DNA of 64,000 nucleotides from Dactylis glomerata. Lineage: Eukaryota; Streptophyta; Magnoliopsida; Poales; Poaceae. The notes under the pieces are model-generated. The model saw only the letters and a list, made by a program, of their open reading frames with translations, was not told the origin of the DNA and ran no database searches. Below are positions 1 to 11,500 of the stretch, in pieces (the first letter of the stretch is position 1; every line of letters starts with the position of its first letter). The translations under genes were made by a program, and so were the position numbers. The stretch spans positions 3,222,098 to 3,286,097 of the forward strand of contig QXEO01000722.1 of the NCBI GenBank assembly GCA_007115705.1. Reading direction: 5' to 3'.

Positions 1-1330
1 CTGGCCGTGCCCGCTATGTGTGAGACCGCCTCGGTCCACTTCTGACGTTGCCCCTTCGCCTATAAAGACCCCACGACGGGAAAAACCTAAGGAGGCGATC
101 AATTTTCCAGAAACACATCACGATCCGCTGGCATCGTCGACCCGAGATCGGGAGGGTCCAGAAGCTCTTCCCGGCACCCTGTCGGAGAGGGGAATCACCA
201 CCAGAGGTCTTCTTCATCACCATGCTTGCCTCCGGCGTGATGAGTGAGTAGTCTACCTTGGACTATGGGTCCATAGCAGTAGCTAGTTGGTTGTCTTCTC
301 CACCATGTGCTTCATGTTTAGATCTCGTGAGCTGCCTTACATAATCGAGATCACCGTTATGTAATTCTACATGTTCTGTTTGTTGGGATCCGATGAATAT
401 TGGTGTTATGATTGAGTTGATGTGCTAAATATTATCTTATGTTATCTCTTTGTTGTTTATGATCTTGCTAGCTCTCCGTTGTTAGTAGCTATCTTGGCCG
501 AGTAGAAACTAGTGACTCCAAGAGGGGGTATTTATGCTCGATAGTTGGGTTCATGCCTCTATTTAATCTGGGGGAGTGACAAAAACCTCTAAGGTTGTAG
601 ATGTGTTGTTGCCACTAGGGAGAAAACAACATTCTTATGTCCAAGGGTATATGCTTTGTTTACATTACACACTTTGCTTAATGCAATTATCTGTTGTTCG
701 CAACTTAATACTCAAGGGGTCCTCGGATGATTCCCCGCGAGTGGATTATTAGCCATCGATGCAGTTGGATGGCGGTCTATGTATCTTGTTGTAATGCCCA
801 GAGTAAATCTCATAGTGATCCTCTTGACATATCACGTTATCTTTATTCTATCAATTGCCCAACTATAATTTATTTACCGAGCATGTGTTATTTTATCTTA
901 TGGAGAGACACCACTGGTGAACTGTGGACCCCGGTCCTATTTCCTTTATATTGCTATCACCTATTTACTTTACTCGCACTGTTTACTTTACTCGCATACT
1001 ACTATTGCTTTCCACTTGATACGGTCATTCCTTTGTTTACAGCAAACCGGTGAGATTGACAACCTCATCGTAAGTTGGGAGCAAAGTATTTGGTTGTGTT
1101 GTGTACAGGTTCCGCGTTGCAGCTGGCAAAGCAAAGCACTGGACGAGGCACCTTATAAATTGTCCAGAGCTGTCGTGAAGCTAGCAAGCATCACCTTCTG
1201 GAGTTTGGCTTTTTCCTAGATTCGACATACCTTGGTTTCTTACTGAGGGAAAACTGCTGCTTTACTCATCATACCCTCCTCTTGGGGTTCCCAACTGGAC
1301 GGTGATTCACATCAACCATACCGCAACAAG
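1..1330 (+). repeat. 5' LTR of element C (partial)
   Basis: The stretch matches the B2 LTR from its GC-rich leader onward: a TATA-like CCTATAAAGACC near 58, the run of untranslated sequence ending in a GATGAGTGAGTAG motif near 237, and the terminal block with GGGGTTCCCAAC near 1283. Short reading frames inside it, for example 727-1053, shadow the LTR and are not conserved as proteins. The exact end is blurred because internal DNA has been deleted right beside it, around 1330-1338. Confidence 0.75.
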
Positions 1331-2318
1331 TAGTCCACTATAAATTCCTATGCATGGTATTTGCAAGCCATTCCAAGTAAATTTTCATGTGCTACCTTTC
1401 AAAAAACCTTCAAAACACTTCTCGTTTTGTAACACTGTTTTCAGCTCATGGGGACGTAGTGGTCGGATTTGCTATCTTCCATATTGTTTTAAATTCCAAA
1501 AAGAAAAAAAAAAGAAAAGAAGAAAAAAAGGCACTCCTGCATGGTATGTGAAAGTTGGTGGGCACCCGATGGAATAGGTTAGCATGGTTTGTGAAAGGAA
1601 AAGGTGGAGAGGAGTGCCAAGCTTTATAAAAGAGCACCAAAGTGCCAATCTCTCTCTCAAAAACTTGCTTATTTTTTGTATGGAAGATAGTAAGAATCTC
1701 ATTGCCAGTCGTTGACAAAGACAACCACCTCTCAAAACCAATTTTTATCTCTCTGTTTTATAAATGAAAAGCTCTAGCACATGTTTAATCCCTGCTTCCC
1801 TCTGCAAAGGGCCTTTCTTTTACTTTTATGTTGAGTCTCCACCTTCTACCTTTATGCACCGTCTAAGAGAGCATAGTTACCATTCTGAGTTTAATGTGCA
1901 TAGTCCCAAAGTTTATCATTGATTGATTCATGATTATGGTTTTGCTTGTTCTTAAATTATTTGTATCTAGTCGCCTTCTTAAACTTGAAGGTGTCCTATG
2001 CATTTATGTTTTGCTATTCCATGAAGGACAAGCTGAAAACCACTTGATATGTTTTTCCATATGATTTGAACACATGTTTGACTTTGATTGTTTCATTATT
2101 CATGATCTTTCGTTTGTGTTTCTTTTCATGTTATAACATGGTTGCTAAGTTTTATTGTCAAGATTATGTCTCTTATGCCCATGTTTTAAGTTCTTTGATC
2201 CCAGCACAATGATTTACATTGTTGATCAAGATTGTGATGGTGCATGTCACCTCAAAAATTATTCTTTTGTTACCACTTACCTAGTCGAGGACGAGCAGGA
2301 GTTAAGCTTGGGGATGCT
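1331..2318 (+). other. Internal remnant and polypurine tract of element C
   Basis: The sequence is non-coding and matches the 3' untranslated internal region of elements A and B1, including the conserved block around GAAGGGCCTTTCTTTTAC (near 1806). A short A-rich run lies at 1499-1532. The right end carries AAGCTTGGGGATGC (2304-2317), the polypurine tract that primes plus-strand synthesis just before the 3' LTR. No gene is seen. Confidence 0.65.
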
Positions 2319-3390
2319 AGATACGTCTCAAACGTATCTATAATTTTTGATGCTCCATGCTTGTTTATACACCATTTTCTTTGTGTTTTGTTACACTTCA
2401 AGGCATTTTTACGTAATTTCCGGAACTAACCTATTAATGAGATGCCACAGTCCCAGTTCCCTGTTTTCTGCTATTTTTGTGTTTCAGAAAAGCTACACAG
2501 GAAATATTCTTAGAATTGGACAAAACAAAAGCCAAACCTTCTATTTTTCCCGAAGCGTCACGAAGTCCGAAGATGAGACAGAGGGGGGCCAGGAGCCAGG
2601 CTCACCCTAGGGTGGTGCGGCCCAGCCCCTGGCCGCGCCACTAGGGGTGAGACCTCTAAGTTTGTAGATGTGTTGTTTCCACAAGGGAGAAAACAACATT
2701 CTTGTGTCCAAGGACATTTGCTTTGTTTACTTTGCGCACTTTGCTTAATGCAATTATCCATTGTTCGCAACTTAATACCCAATGTTTGCTCGGACAACAT
2801 TCGGAGGGTGGATTATTAGTCATAGATGCAGTTGGATTACGGTCTATGTATTTTGTCGTAATGCCCAGAGTGAATCTCATAGTGATCCTCATGACATATG
2901 TACATTATCTTTACTCTATCAATTGACCAACTGTAATTTGTTTACCCAGCATGTTGTTATTTATCTTATGGAGAGACACCACTAGTGAACTGTGGACCCC
3001 GGTCCAATTTCCTTTACATTGCTATTACTGTTTACTATTTACTCACATTATTTACATTCCCGCATACTATTACCTATTACCACTCGATACGCTTAATCCT
3101 TTGTTTACAGCAAACCGGTGAGATTGACAACCTCATCGTAAGTTGGGGCAAAGTTCTTGGTTGTGTTGTGTGCAGGTTCCACGTTGTTGCTGGTGCAAAG
3201 CAAAGCCCTGGATGAGGCGCCATATAAATTGTCTGGAGCTGTCGCGAAGCTAGGAAGCATCACCTTCTGAAGTTTGGCTTTCTCCTACTGGTTTGATAAA
3301 CCTTGGTTTCACAACTGAGGGAAACTTGCTGTTGTGCTCATCATACCTTCCTCTTGGCATTCCCAACTGGGTGCCTACACCGCACCATCA
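2319..3390 (+). repeat. 3' LTR of element C, with internal deletion
   Basis: It starts at a slightly altered LTR start (AGATACGTCTC instead of TGATACGTCTC) and ends ...CACCATCA. Compared with the B2 LTR, roughly 570 bp are missing at about 2650-2660. The join links the leader (GGCCGCGCCAC...GGTGAG) directly to the later ACCTCTAAG block, with a few bases shared at the joint. The deletion removes the TATA/leader region, so this LTR is unlikely to be a working promoter. Confidence 0.75.
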
Positions 3391-3490
3391 GAATGCCACT
3401 CACCAAGGTAGAGTCCTACCAACGGTAGTACATTTTCAATGAGGGCTCTTCGGCTTGTACCACAACCACCTGAAGAGGAGGACAAGGCGA
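3391..3490 (+). repeat. Orphan fragment of unit D
   Basis: These 100 bases match the interior of both unit D copies (4437-4537 and about 7558-7655). They include GAATGCCACTCACC and ACCACCTGAAGAGGAGGA. They then jump at a short shared GAGCC to the start of D copy 1. This is a third, partial copy of unit D, into which element C inserted. Confidence 0.7.
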
Positions 3491-6271
3491 GCCCTTCATG
3501 ACGCGGATCATAGACTTGAAGACTACAGTGAAGAAGGAGATGAACAGTGTGACACCCACGAATTTATAACAAATTCAAAGTGCTCGTTATGTATTCCATC
3601 ACAATCCCAACATCATTGTTGTGATATAGATCACATAGTTGGTAACCAGTTCCAGCTATAAATAGTAAATAAAAGGGATTACATAGGTGGTCGTACAGAC
3701 CAAACCTTACATTACATCAATATGTAGCGGAATAACACTTCGGGTCCATATCGTCAAGCTTCAACCGCACAGGCAAAGCTGACAGTAAGAAACGAGCCTA
3801 ACTCGCATAGTCGTCAAACCATCCTTCCTTCTTGATATTCTCCTTCAAGTCTGGCCAAGTTAATAGCCAGGGACAGAGCCGTGAGTACATTGAATGCACT
3901 CTCAAACCATCTTACAAATAAACGAATGGAGAATGCATAGTTCATATAGTGCTCTAAGCTCTAGGTTCATTTGCATAAAGCAGAATTTCCTTTCAAAGAT
4001 CTTTTATTTAAAATGGTACTAAAACAATTAGTTCTTTATAAATCTCCAGATGGAATCCCCCAATGTCAATTCTTTTGTTCACCAAGTCACCTCCATGGTC
4101 ATCACAAAGTCATAGTCAAGTCACCTTTGTATACTATTTTCAAAGAAAAACCTGACAATGGCCAAGTACAACCAATCCAACCGTCCATGACCGCGGATGC
4201 TGCTATTTGAATAGTTTTACACTCTGCAGAGGTTGTACACTTTACCCACACCATCCTACTACTTATCGTGTGGGCGACATCCCAGCATAATGACGTATGC
4301 CACAACACGTAACCGGCCATTAATGTTTCACCTACCCGCCTTAGCATAAACACTACCGCCTAGAGTTGTACCCCTCAACACCAAAGTCCAAGAAGCTGTC
4401 TGGGTGTGCAAAGTTCCTAGCCGCTTGATCCACTGGAATGCCACTCACCAAGGTAGAGTCCTACCAACGGTAGTACATTTTCAATGAGGGCTCTTCGGCT
4501 TGTACCCCAACCACCTGAAGAGGAGGATAAGGCGAGCCTAGGCCGCAGCCACAGGGTGCCCTGGAAGAGGAGTCCCTGGTCGGACTTCCATTTACATTTT
4601 GTAGGGTCTACACTAAGGCGAAACAAACTACTCCATTAAGCCCCATCGCATACCAGGGTAATGTAGTCGTACCATATGGTTGGTCCAGTATGGTACCTCA
4701 CACATCATCATTTTTATCAAACCTTCATGTCTCCTTCACCATGTCACCATTTTATAAATAGTTTTCAAAGTCACCCTTGGGTAAGGTTTCCCGTCTCCAA
4801 GGTTTGTATTGCAAAATCATCCTTGGGCAAGGTTGCCCCTTTCCAAGGTTTTCATTTCAAAATCTTCATGATCTTCATTGGGGTTCCCACCTAGTAGTTT
4901 TCCATGAAGGCCTTCAGCTCAAGCATGATCCTCATGAGGGCACAATGATCTAGGTAGGTATATTGGATAGGCTTAGCTTGATGGTCTACTGAGCATCCAC
5001 TAAGAAAAAGTGTTCTCAAAGGTAGCCTTAGTTTGATGCTCTTGATGGCATCCAAGAAAAAGGGTTGGATGCACTTGTTAAGCTAGACATCTCTACTCAT
5101 TTGCAGCTTTGTAACAACTATTTTAGTATGCACTTTTCTTTAAAAGTAGGTAAACATGCATTATAAAACTGGGTAATGGTATGATCAAAAGATGGCTTGC
5201 CTGGCTTGGCAGCCTCATATTGGTCTTCATCTTCATCTTGGGTTGAGTAGTCTCCATCACCATTGCTTGGTTGACTTCGGGATCCATTCTCCTTACTCTC
5301 GTTGTCATCTAATCGTTAAAAAAAGCATACAATCACCACATAATTCACAAACAACACCTATTCACTCAAATAAGTATACCGAGGTAAGGGAAGCAATCTA
5401 GGAAGTCTATGGGGAGTGGTTTTGAAGATACTTGAGTTCCAAGGGATGAGATTATTGAGTTGTTGTATTTAAGTAGGGTTCATTTATTTTGCATCATGAA
5501 AATATCTCCTACATGTACCTATTGACCAAGGTCATAAGTATATATTCAAGATTAGGGTTTTCAACAAAGTGGTTTTATATCCATTTGACTTATTTTGAAT
5601 TATTGGTGCAAGTTTCAATATGGAAATCACTATTGCTTAGGATTGAAATATCATTTATTATGGCTATAAGTTAAAACTGAACAAAGTTAATTGACTTAGA
5701 TGTATATTTTAATTTGTAGATTAACAGAGGTGGTTTCAACTCATTTTGATTTATAAATATGTGTCTATGAATTTCCTAACTTAGAGATGGGTACTTAATC
5801 AAAATTTTAATCCTAACTATTCTCTGTAATTATAAAGTGGGGTTTATTTGAATATCCAGTAAGATATTTCATTTTGTGATGTTTGAGAATTGGATTGACA
5901 TCGTTTGAAATTTTATTTGATTTTATATAATTTTTCTAAGGTTAAAAACCACTTGTTTTTTATTTTTACTGGATTTAATCTATATTTCTAAATAGGTTCA
6001 AACCACTTCAAGAGGCTAGACAAAGTTTCAAGTTTTCCATGGAATATTTATTTGCTATTTTTTAGTGCCTAAATCTCTAGGAATTTAGTTTTGAAGTTGC
6101 AGTAATTTAAACAATTGTTAAATTGATTCTCTAAAAAAAAATAAACGGACGGAATTTGAAACGGTCCGAGAAACGAAGCCAGGCCGGCCCGTTAGCGCGT
6201 CCGTCCGCGGGGGAGGAAAAATTATGAAGGGGTACGGGGGAATCTGGTCCGTCTGATCCAGACCAGATCCG
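3491..6271 (-). repeat. LTR-like unit D, copy 1
   Basis: The block is repeated almost base for base in copy 2 (6613-7994, 30534-30574, 36881-38236). From about 3551 it begins TGTGACACCC. Read on the minus strand, parts of it resemble the LTR of element E: the stretch around GGTGTGGGTAAAGTGTACAA (near 4250 here, 12240 in E) and CCTGGCTATTAACTTGGCCA (near 3860 here, 12720 in E). I infer an old reverse-oriented LTR of a related Gypsy family. No primer-binding site or polypurine tract was recognised at its ends, so the polarity is uncertain. No gene is seen within it. Confidence 0.6.
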
Positions 6272-6671
6272 ATCCTTCCTTCATATTGCATGCTTCATCA
6301 TGCTCTGTGAAGCTTTTCCCGGCGTCAATCCTCATTGGAGCCTGTGGAAGCGGATATCCTACCTCCCCCGCAATGCCTCCAAGGAAGAGATCCACAACGT
6401 GGGTGGCGCCCTTATTGGTGTGCACCCAGATGCGCAATACTTCAAATTCCCCTTTGCAGATTCAGTTCAACACTGGAGCACCAAATGGTTCTATATTAAG
6501 GACCAGAAATCCTCCAAGGAGCAGCAATACGGGTTGGCAACCCGAAGAAAGACTTGAAGAAGCTAAAGTCCTGGGACCCGATTCTCTCCAAAGATGAACT
6601 CGCAGAAACGGAGCCCTTGATGACGCGGATCATAGACTTGAACACTATAGTGAAGAAGGAGATGAACGGTG
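6272..6671 (+). pseudogene. Fragment of a 'putative gypsy-type transposon' (Transposase_28-like) protein
   Basis: The plus strand reads LCEAFPGVNPHWSLWK, then NVGGALIGVHPDAQYFKF, then WSTKWFYIKDQ, and, after one stop near 6555, ETEPLMTRIIDLNTIVKKE. This order and wording match the plant domain annotated as Transposase_28 / putative gypsy-type transposon, recognised from memory. Only the middle of the protein is present. The frame runs straight into the TGTGACACCC start of unit D, so unit D appears to interrupt it. The last 60 bases of the coding fragment (from about 6613) are duplicated at 3491-3550. Non-functional. Confidence 0.6.
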
Positions 6672-7994
6672 TGACACCCACGAATTTATAACAAATTCAA
6701 AGTGCCCGTTATGTATTCCATCACAATCCCAGAATCATTGTTGTGATATACATAACAAAGTTGGTAACCAGTTTTAGCTATAAATAGTAAATAAAAGGGA
6801 TTACATAGGTGGTCATACAGACCAAACCTTACATTACATCAATATGCAGCGGAATAACACTTCGGGTCCATATCGTCAAGCTTCAACCGCACAAGCAAAG
6901 CTGACAGTAAGAAACGAGCCTAACTCACATAGTCGTCAAACCATCCTTCCTTCTTGATATTCTCCTTCAAGTCTGGCCAAGTTAATAGCCAGGGACAGAG
7001 CCGTGAGTACATTGAATGCACTCTCAAACCATCTTAGAAATAAACGAATGGAGAATGCATAGTTCATATAGTGGTCTAAGCTCTAGGTTCATTTGCATAA
7101 AGCAGGATTTCCTTTCAACGATCTTTTATTTAAAATGGTACTAAAACAATTAGTTCTTTATAAATATCCAGATGGAATCCCCCAATGTCAATTCTTTTGT
7201 TCACCAAGTCACCTCCATGGTCATCACAAAGTCATAGTCAAGTCACCTTTCTATAATATTTTCAAAGTAAAACCTGACAAAGGAAAGTATAACCAATCCA
7301 ACTGTCCATGACCGCGGATGCGGCTATTCGAATAGTTTTACACTCTGCAGAGGTTGTACACTTTACCCACACCATCCGACTACTTATCGTGTGGGCAACA
7401 TCCCAGCATAACGACGTATGCCACGACACGTAATTGACCATTAATGTTTCACCTGCCCACCTTAGCATAAACACTACCGCCTAGAGTTGTATCCCTCAAC
7501 ACCAAAGTCCAAGAAGATGCCTGGGTGTGCAAAGTTCCTAGCTGCTTGATCCTCTGGAATGCCACTCACCAAGGTAGAGTCCTACCAATGGTAGTACATT
7601 TTCAATGAGGGCTCTTCGGCTTGTACGCCAACCACCTGAAGAGGAGGACAAGGCAAGCCTAGGCTGTAGCCACAGGGTGCCCTGGAAGAGGAGTCCCTAG
7701 TCGGACTTCCACTTACATTTTGTAGGGTCTACACTAAGGTGAAAGAAACTACTCCATTAAGCCCCCTCCCATACCAGGGTAATGTGGTTGTACTGTATGG
7801 TTGGTCCAGTATGGTACCTCACACATCATCATTTTTATCAAACCTTCATGTCCCCTTCACCATGTCACCATTTTATAAATATTTTTCAAAGTCACCTTGG
7901 GTAAGGTTTCCCGTCTCCAAGGTTTGTATTGCAAAATCATCCTTGGGCAAGGTTGCCCCTTTACAAGGTTTTCATTTCAAAATCTTCATGATCT
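6613..7994 (-). repeat. Unit D, copy 2, first part
   Basis: Direct repeat of 3491-4877. It breaks off at AATCTTCATGATCTT, where copy 1 continues with CATTGGGGTTCCC, because the LINE inserted here. The rest of the copy is found at 30534-30574 and 36881-38236. Apart from scattered substitutions, no gene or other feature is seen. Confidence 0.75.
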
Positions 7995-8095
7995 TTTTTT
8001 GAAAGGGTAAAATAGTGGGAGAAGCCCACTGCAATTTTTATAAATTTAAAGTTTATGTACAAAGTGAGCCAAAAGACTTTACAAAACTTAAAAAA

Positions 8096-8572
8096 TTACA
8101 CTTGTGACTGTAACCAAGCTTTGAAGGTTTCAGCATGTTTCTTCTTCATTCTATAACTTAACCAATGGAGTTCCTTCAAGTAAATCACCTTCCAACTTGA
8201 GAAAGTTGGTCTCTTATTATTGAAGATCATGTCATATCTCGCTATCCAAATGCTCCAAGCAGCAATAATTATCAGTTCCATTGCAAAAGGCAGGTGAATC
8301 TTACTTTTGAGATCTTCAATGCTTTCCAGGACAGACAAATTTCTTCCTCGAGTAGGGCATACATAATTCTAGCAACTTTCAGCAAAAGGGCAGGCCCAGA
8401 ACAGATGAATTAAAGTTTCTTCTTCATTACACTGAAATGTTGCACATGCATATGAAGGGAAGTGGAATTGTTTCCTTCCAACTAGGTTCCTTGTATTCAG
8501 TCTGTCCAGTAATAGAAGCCAAAAGAAAAATTTGTGCTTGGCTTGACAAGAGGAGTTCCAAATCCATGAGAA
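8096..8572 (-). pseudogene. LINE ORF2 C-terminal part (zf-RVT domain)
   Basis: Minus-strand frame with WIWNSSCQAKHKFFFWLLL, TRNLVGRK, and an ETLIHLFWACPFAESC cysteine/histidine block, typical of the zf-RVT zinc-binding domain at the end of plant LINE ORF2. It is followed by AAWSIWIARYDMIFN and a tail ending at a natural stop at 8096. A TAG at 8369-8371 interrupts an otherwise continuous frame. The N-terminal continuation lies at 23584 and beyond, across the inserted Gypsy element. Confidence 0.8.
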
Positions 8573-11500
8573 GTTTAAGTACTTGTTGGAGTGAATTAAA
8601 ACTTTTGCTAAGCAATGTGCTTGTGTCCCATGAATGCATGATTTCATGTGTGTGCTAGCATGTGCAATTTTATGTGAGTGCATGAATTTATGTGTGCATG
8701 TGTGTGTTTTATTTCATGCCTTTAATTCTAGATTTTTCCCATGCTTAAGCTTTATGAACTAGAATTAGTTCTATGACTTTATGCATGAAATAATAAACCT
8801 AGACCAGCTTCTGCTCACTATTGAAACCTAGCATGGTATTCCTTGCTTGTTCCAAATTCCTTTTCCTAATTTCTTTTTCTTTTGCACCCTCGTTTGAAAT
8901 TAGACACTTCACCAAAACCCTAGCCTAGCTATTCAAATTTTGATCAAACTTTGGATATGACTTGTGGTACATATTTAAAACCCTTGGAAACCAATTTGGG
9001 GAGTTTTCAAAACCTTTTCTTCAAGATTTAAATTTGAATTCAAATTTCGGCCAAACCACTCTAGACTTGCCCTATCTCTCTCCCTCTCCTATTTTTCTTT
9101 TGCAAACCGACCAAGGGGAGGGAAGGGGCCTGCTAGGATCTTCTCTGGGTTCAGGAGATCTCCAAAAACCCCTTTCCCCTTGTCGTTTTCAGTTTGGATC
9201 GAAGGAGGAGGAGGAGCCCGAGGCACAGCCCTGCAGAACCCTCTCCTCTCTCCCTCTCCTTCGACCAGCCGCTGCCCTCGACCCCCAGTACCTGATCGCC
9301 ACCCTACTGGCACCCAAACCCCGGCCCGCCTTGCAGAGACCGTGCACCAGCCACCCCACGCCACCCCTGGTCATCACCGTAGCCACCGTGGGCGCCCAGC
9401 ACGGGCAGGGCCGCATCGACCACCTCCCGACCGGTCACCTCGCCATCAAGCTTCCCAGCACGCCCACGACCAATTCCACGGGACGCCGCCACCTCGGACC
9501 CACCGCACACCACACCCCGACCATGCCAACCGGATGCCACTATGCCGCCCAGCACGCACAGAGCGTGTTGCGCGTTCCTGAGCACCTGCACCCCGCCGAG
9601 CCTCGCACTGCACACACGTCTGCACGACGTGGTGACGTCGACGCGTTGCCACCCCCACCTTGCATCGTGGTGCTCCGTAGCCACCGGGCCGAGCTTGAAT
9701 GCGATCGTATCCCGACTGAACCCGCCCGTGTTCCGACCGAACCACCCAGCCACCGACAAAACCGAGCAGACCCCTGCACCTAGCGCACAATGCCACCCCA
9801 GAGCACCGCCAGCGATGGCCAATCGTTTCCGACGTGGTGCACCGCAGACCACCCCCACCTCATCTGAATATAAGCCAGGAACTCCCTCTGGAACCCTCTC
9901 CTACCTCCCATTTGCCCCCTCTCCACTTCTCTTCCACCTCCCAGAGCTCACCGACACCTAGCCGAGATGAGGAAGCCAGCAGGGAGCTTGAGATCGCCGG
10001 GTAGATCAACGACGGCGAGGGAGAAGGTTGCCGTCGACCTGGCTGTTCTCTTCGATCTCTCTCTCTCTGGTTCCCTAGCCCACAGGCATCACCCAGATCT
10101 CACCCCTTCTTTGCTTGATCCAGGCATGGCCGTAGACCATCGACAACGCCGACCATCACCAGAGCTCACCGGGGGAAATCTTCGACAACCTCGCGAGCAC
10201 CGACGCGCCTACATGCACGTCCCCTGGCCAAGAACACCCTACTGAACCGCTCTGCCACCGATCTAGTCACCGACGACCACCGCAGCCCCCTCGGTAAGCT
10301 CGCTGGCGCCCGAAACCCTAGCCCTCCTGTGCTGCCTCGCCTGCATGCGATATCGCACGAGGAAGAAGGCCGCGCGCCATCCGATCTGGATCAGACGGCG
10401 GCATACCGGTTCAGCCGCGCCAGGCCCAGGTAGGCCGCGGATCTGGGCCGGCCTGGCCAGTGTCCATCGTCCCGGCCCGCTCTTCTTTTTTTCAGCAAAT
10501 CAATTTTTCCTTTTTGCAAAATGCCTACAAGATTCAAAAATGTGTAGAAATTATTCTGTGTATTCAAAAATAGTGATTCAAATTTCTATGAAGTCCTTAT
10601 ACTGCATGTTAACCAATCCTACTGCATGTGTGATTTTTAGGGCCCTCAATATTATCTTGTAAATAAATAGAGTAGATCTAGTGATTTACGCATATTTATA
10701 CAAATATGATGTTCTGTGTGATGAAAATTGGTAAATCCAATTTTCACTGAGACCTTACTGTTTTGTTGATTTATAGAAACTGGTTTCACTATTTTAGGAA
10801 GTGTGAAATGTTTGTGGTAATTATTTTGGTAATGTTAATATTCTGCATTGATTTATTTGTTGTGCACAATGTATTGAATATTTTGGGATGATTCCACTTC
10901 TGGTGTGTTGGTAATTCCAGTAGCTTTCCGAAATGGTCTTTGGAAGAATTTTAGGATCTACAAAAATATTTAGGGAAATAAATTGCTTTTCTAGTGTTAA
11001 GTAAGATTAGGAAATTCATGATAATTCAACCTTTTACCTTTTTGATTTGATTCCAATTGTGATGGTCCTGTAATGTTGTTAGCTACCTGTAGGTATGCTG
11101 GTACCATGTTTTGATGTATCTTGATGCATGCAAGTGTTTGCTTGTGATTAAGTATTAACATGCAACTAGAAATTGCTTGCTATTGTGTTGGTGAATATTT
11201 TCTTTTATAAAATAGATACATGTTCTAATATCTAAACTTGTTTGCTTCTGATACTCAAATGCTTGAGTTGTGTGATGTTGTTTGAATGAAATCCATGTAT
11301 GCATGAATGCTTATTGGGTGTGTTTTCATTTCTTTTCCCGGCGATAGAATCGAACGACGACTGTGCGGAGGAGGGTGAAGTGTTTGAGTACCAGGAGGAA
11401 GGTGATCAGGGACAAGCCAACCAAGGCAAGCCATCTATTTGTTGCATATCTGAATCCTATCAAGTCACTATGCATTGTTCTACTCTTGCTATTATTACTA

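Larger units (their letters stand above)
1..3390 (+). mobile_element. Internally deleted LTR retrotransposon (element C), left end outside window
   Basis: The window opens inside an LTR that aligns by eye with the complete LTR at 60116-61756, beginning about 305 bp into it. This LTR runs to about 1330. Only about 1 kb of internal DNA follows; it matches the 3' internal part of element A (34449-34990). A polypurine tract at 2304-2317 and a second LTR (2319-3390) then follow. The primer-binding site and all coding sequence are missing, so this is a deletion derivative that could move only with proteins from elsewhere. The right target-site duplication should start at 3391; its partner lies left of the window. 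Confidence 0.8.

Noticed and set aside
8962..9783. 273-codon open frame in the element E LTR
   Set aside because: Simple proline/arginine-rich composition from a GC-rich leader, with open frames on both strands; the 3' LTR copy breaks it early (near 19918).
9304..9858. 184-codon minus-strand frame opposite the above
   Set aside because: Antisense shadow of GC-rich LTR sequence; no domain.
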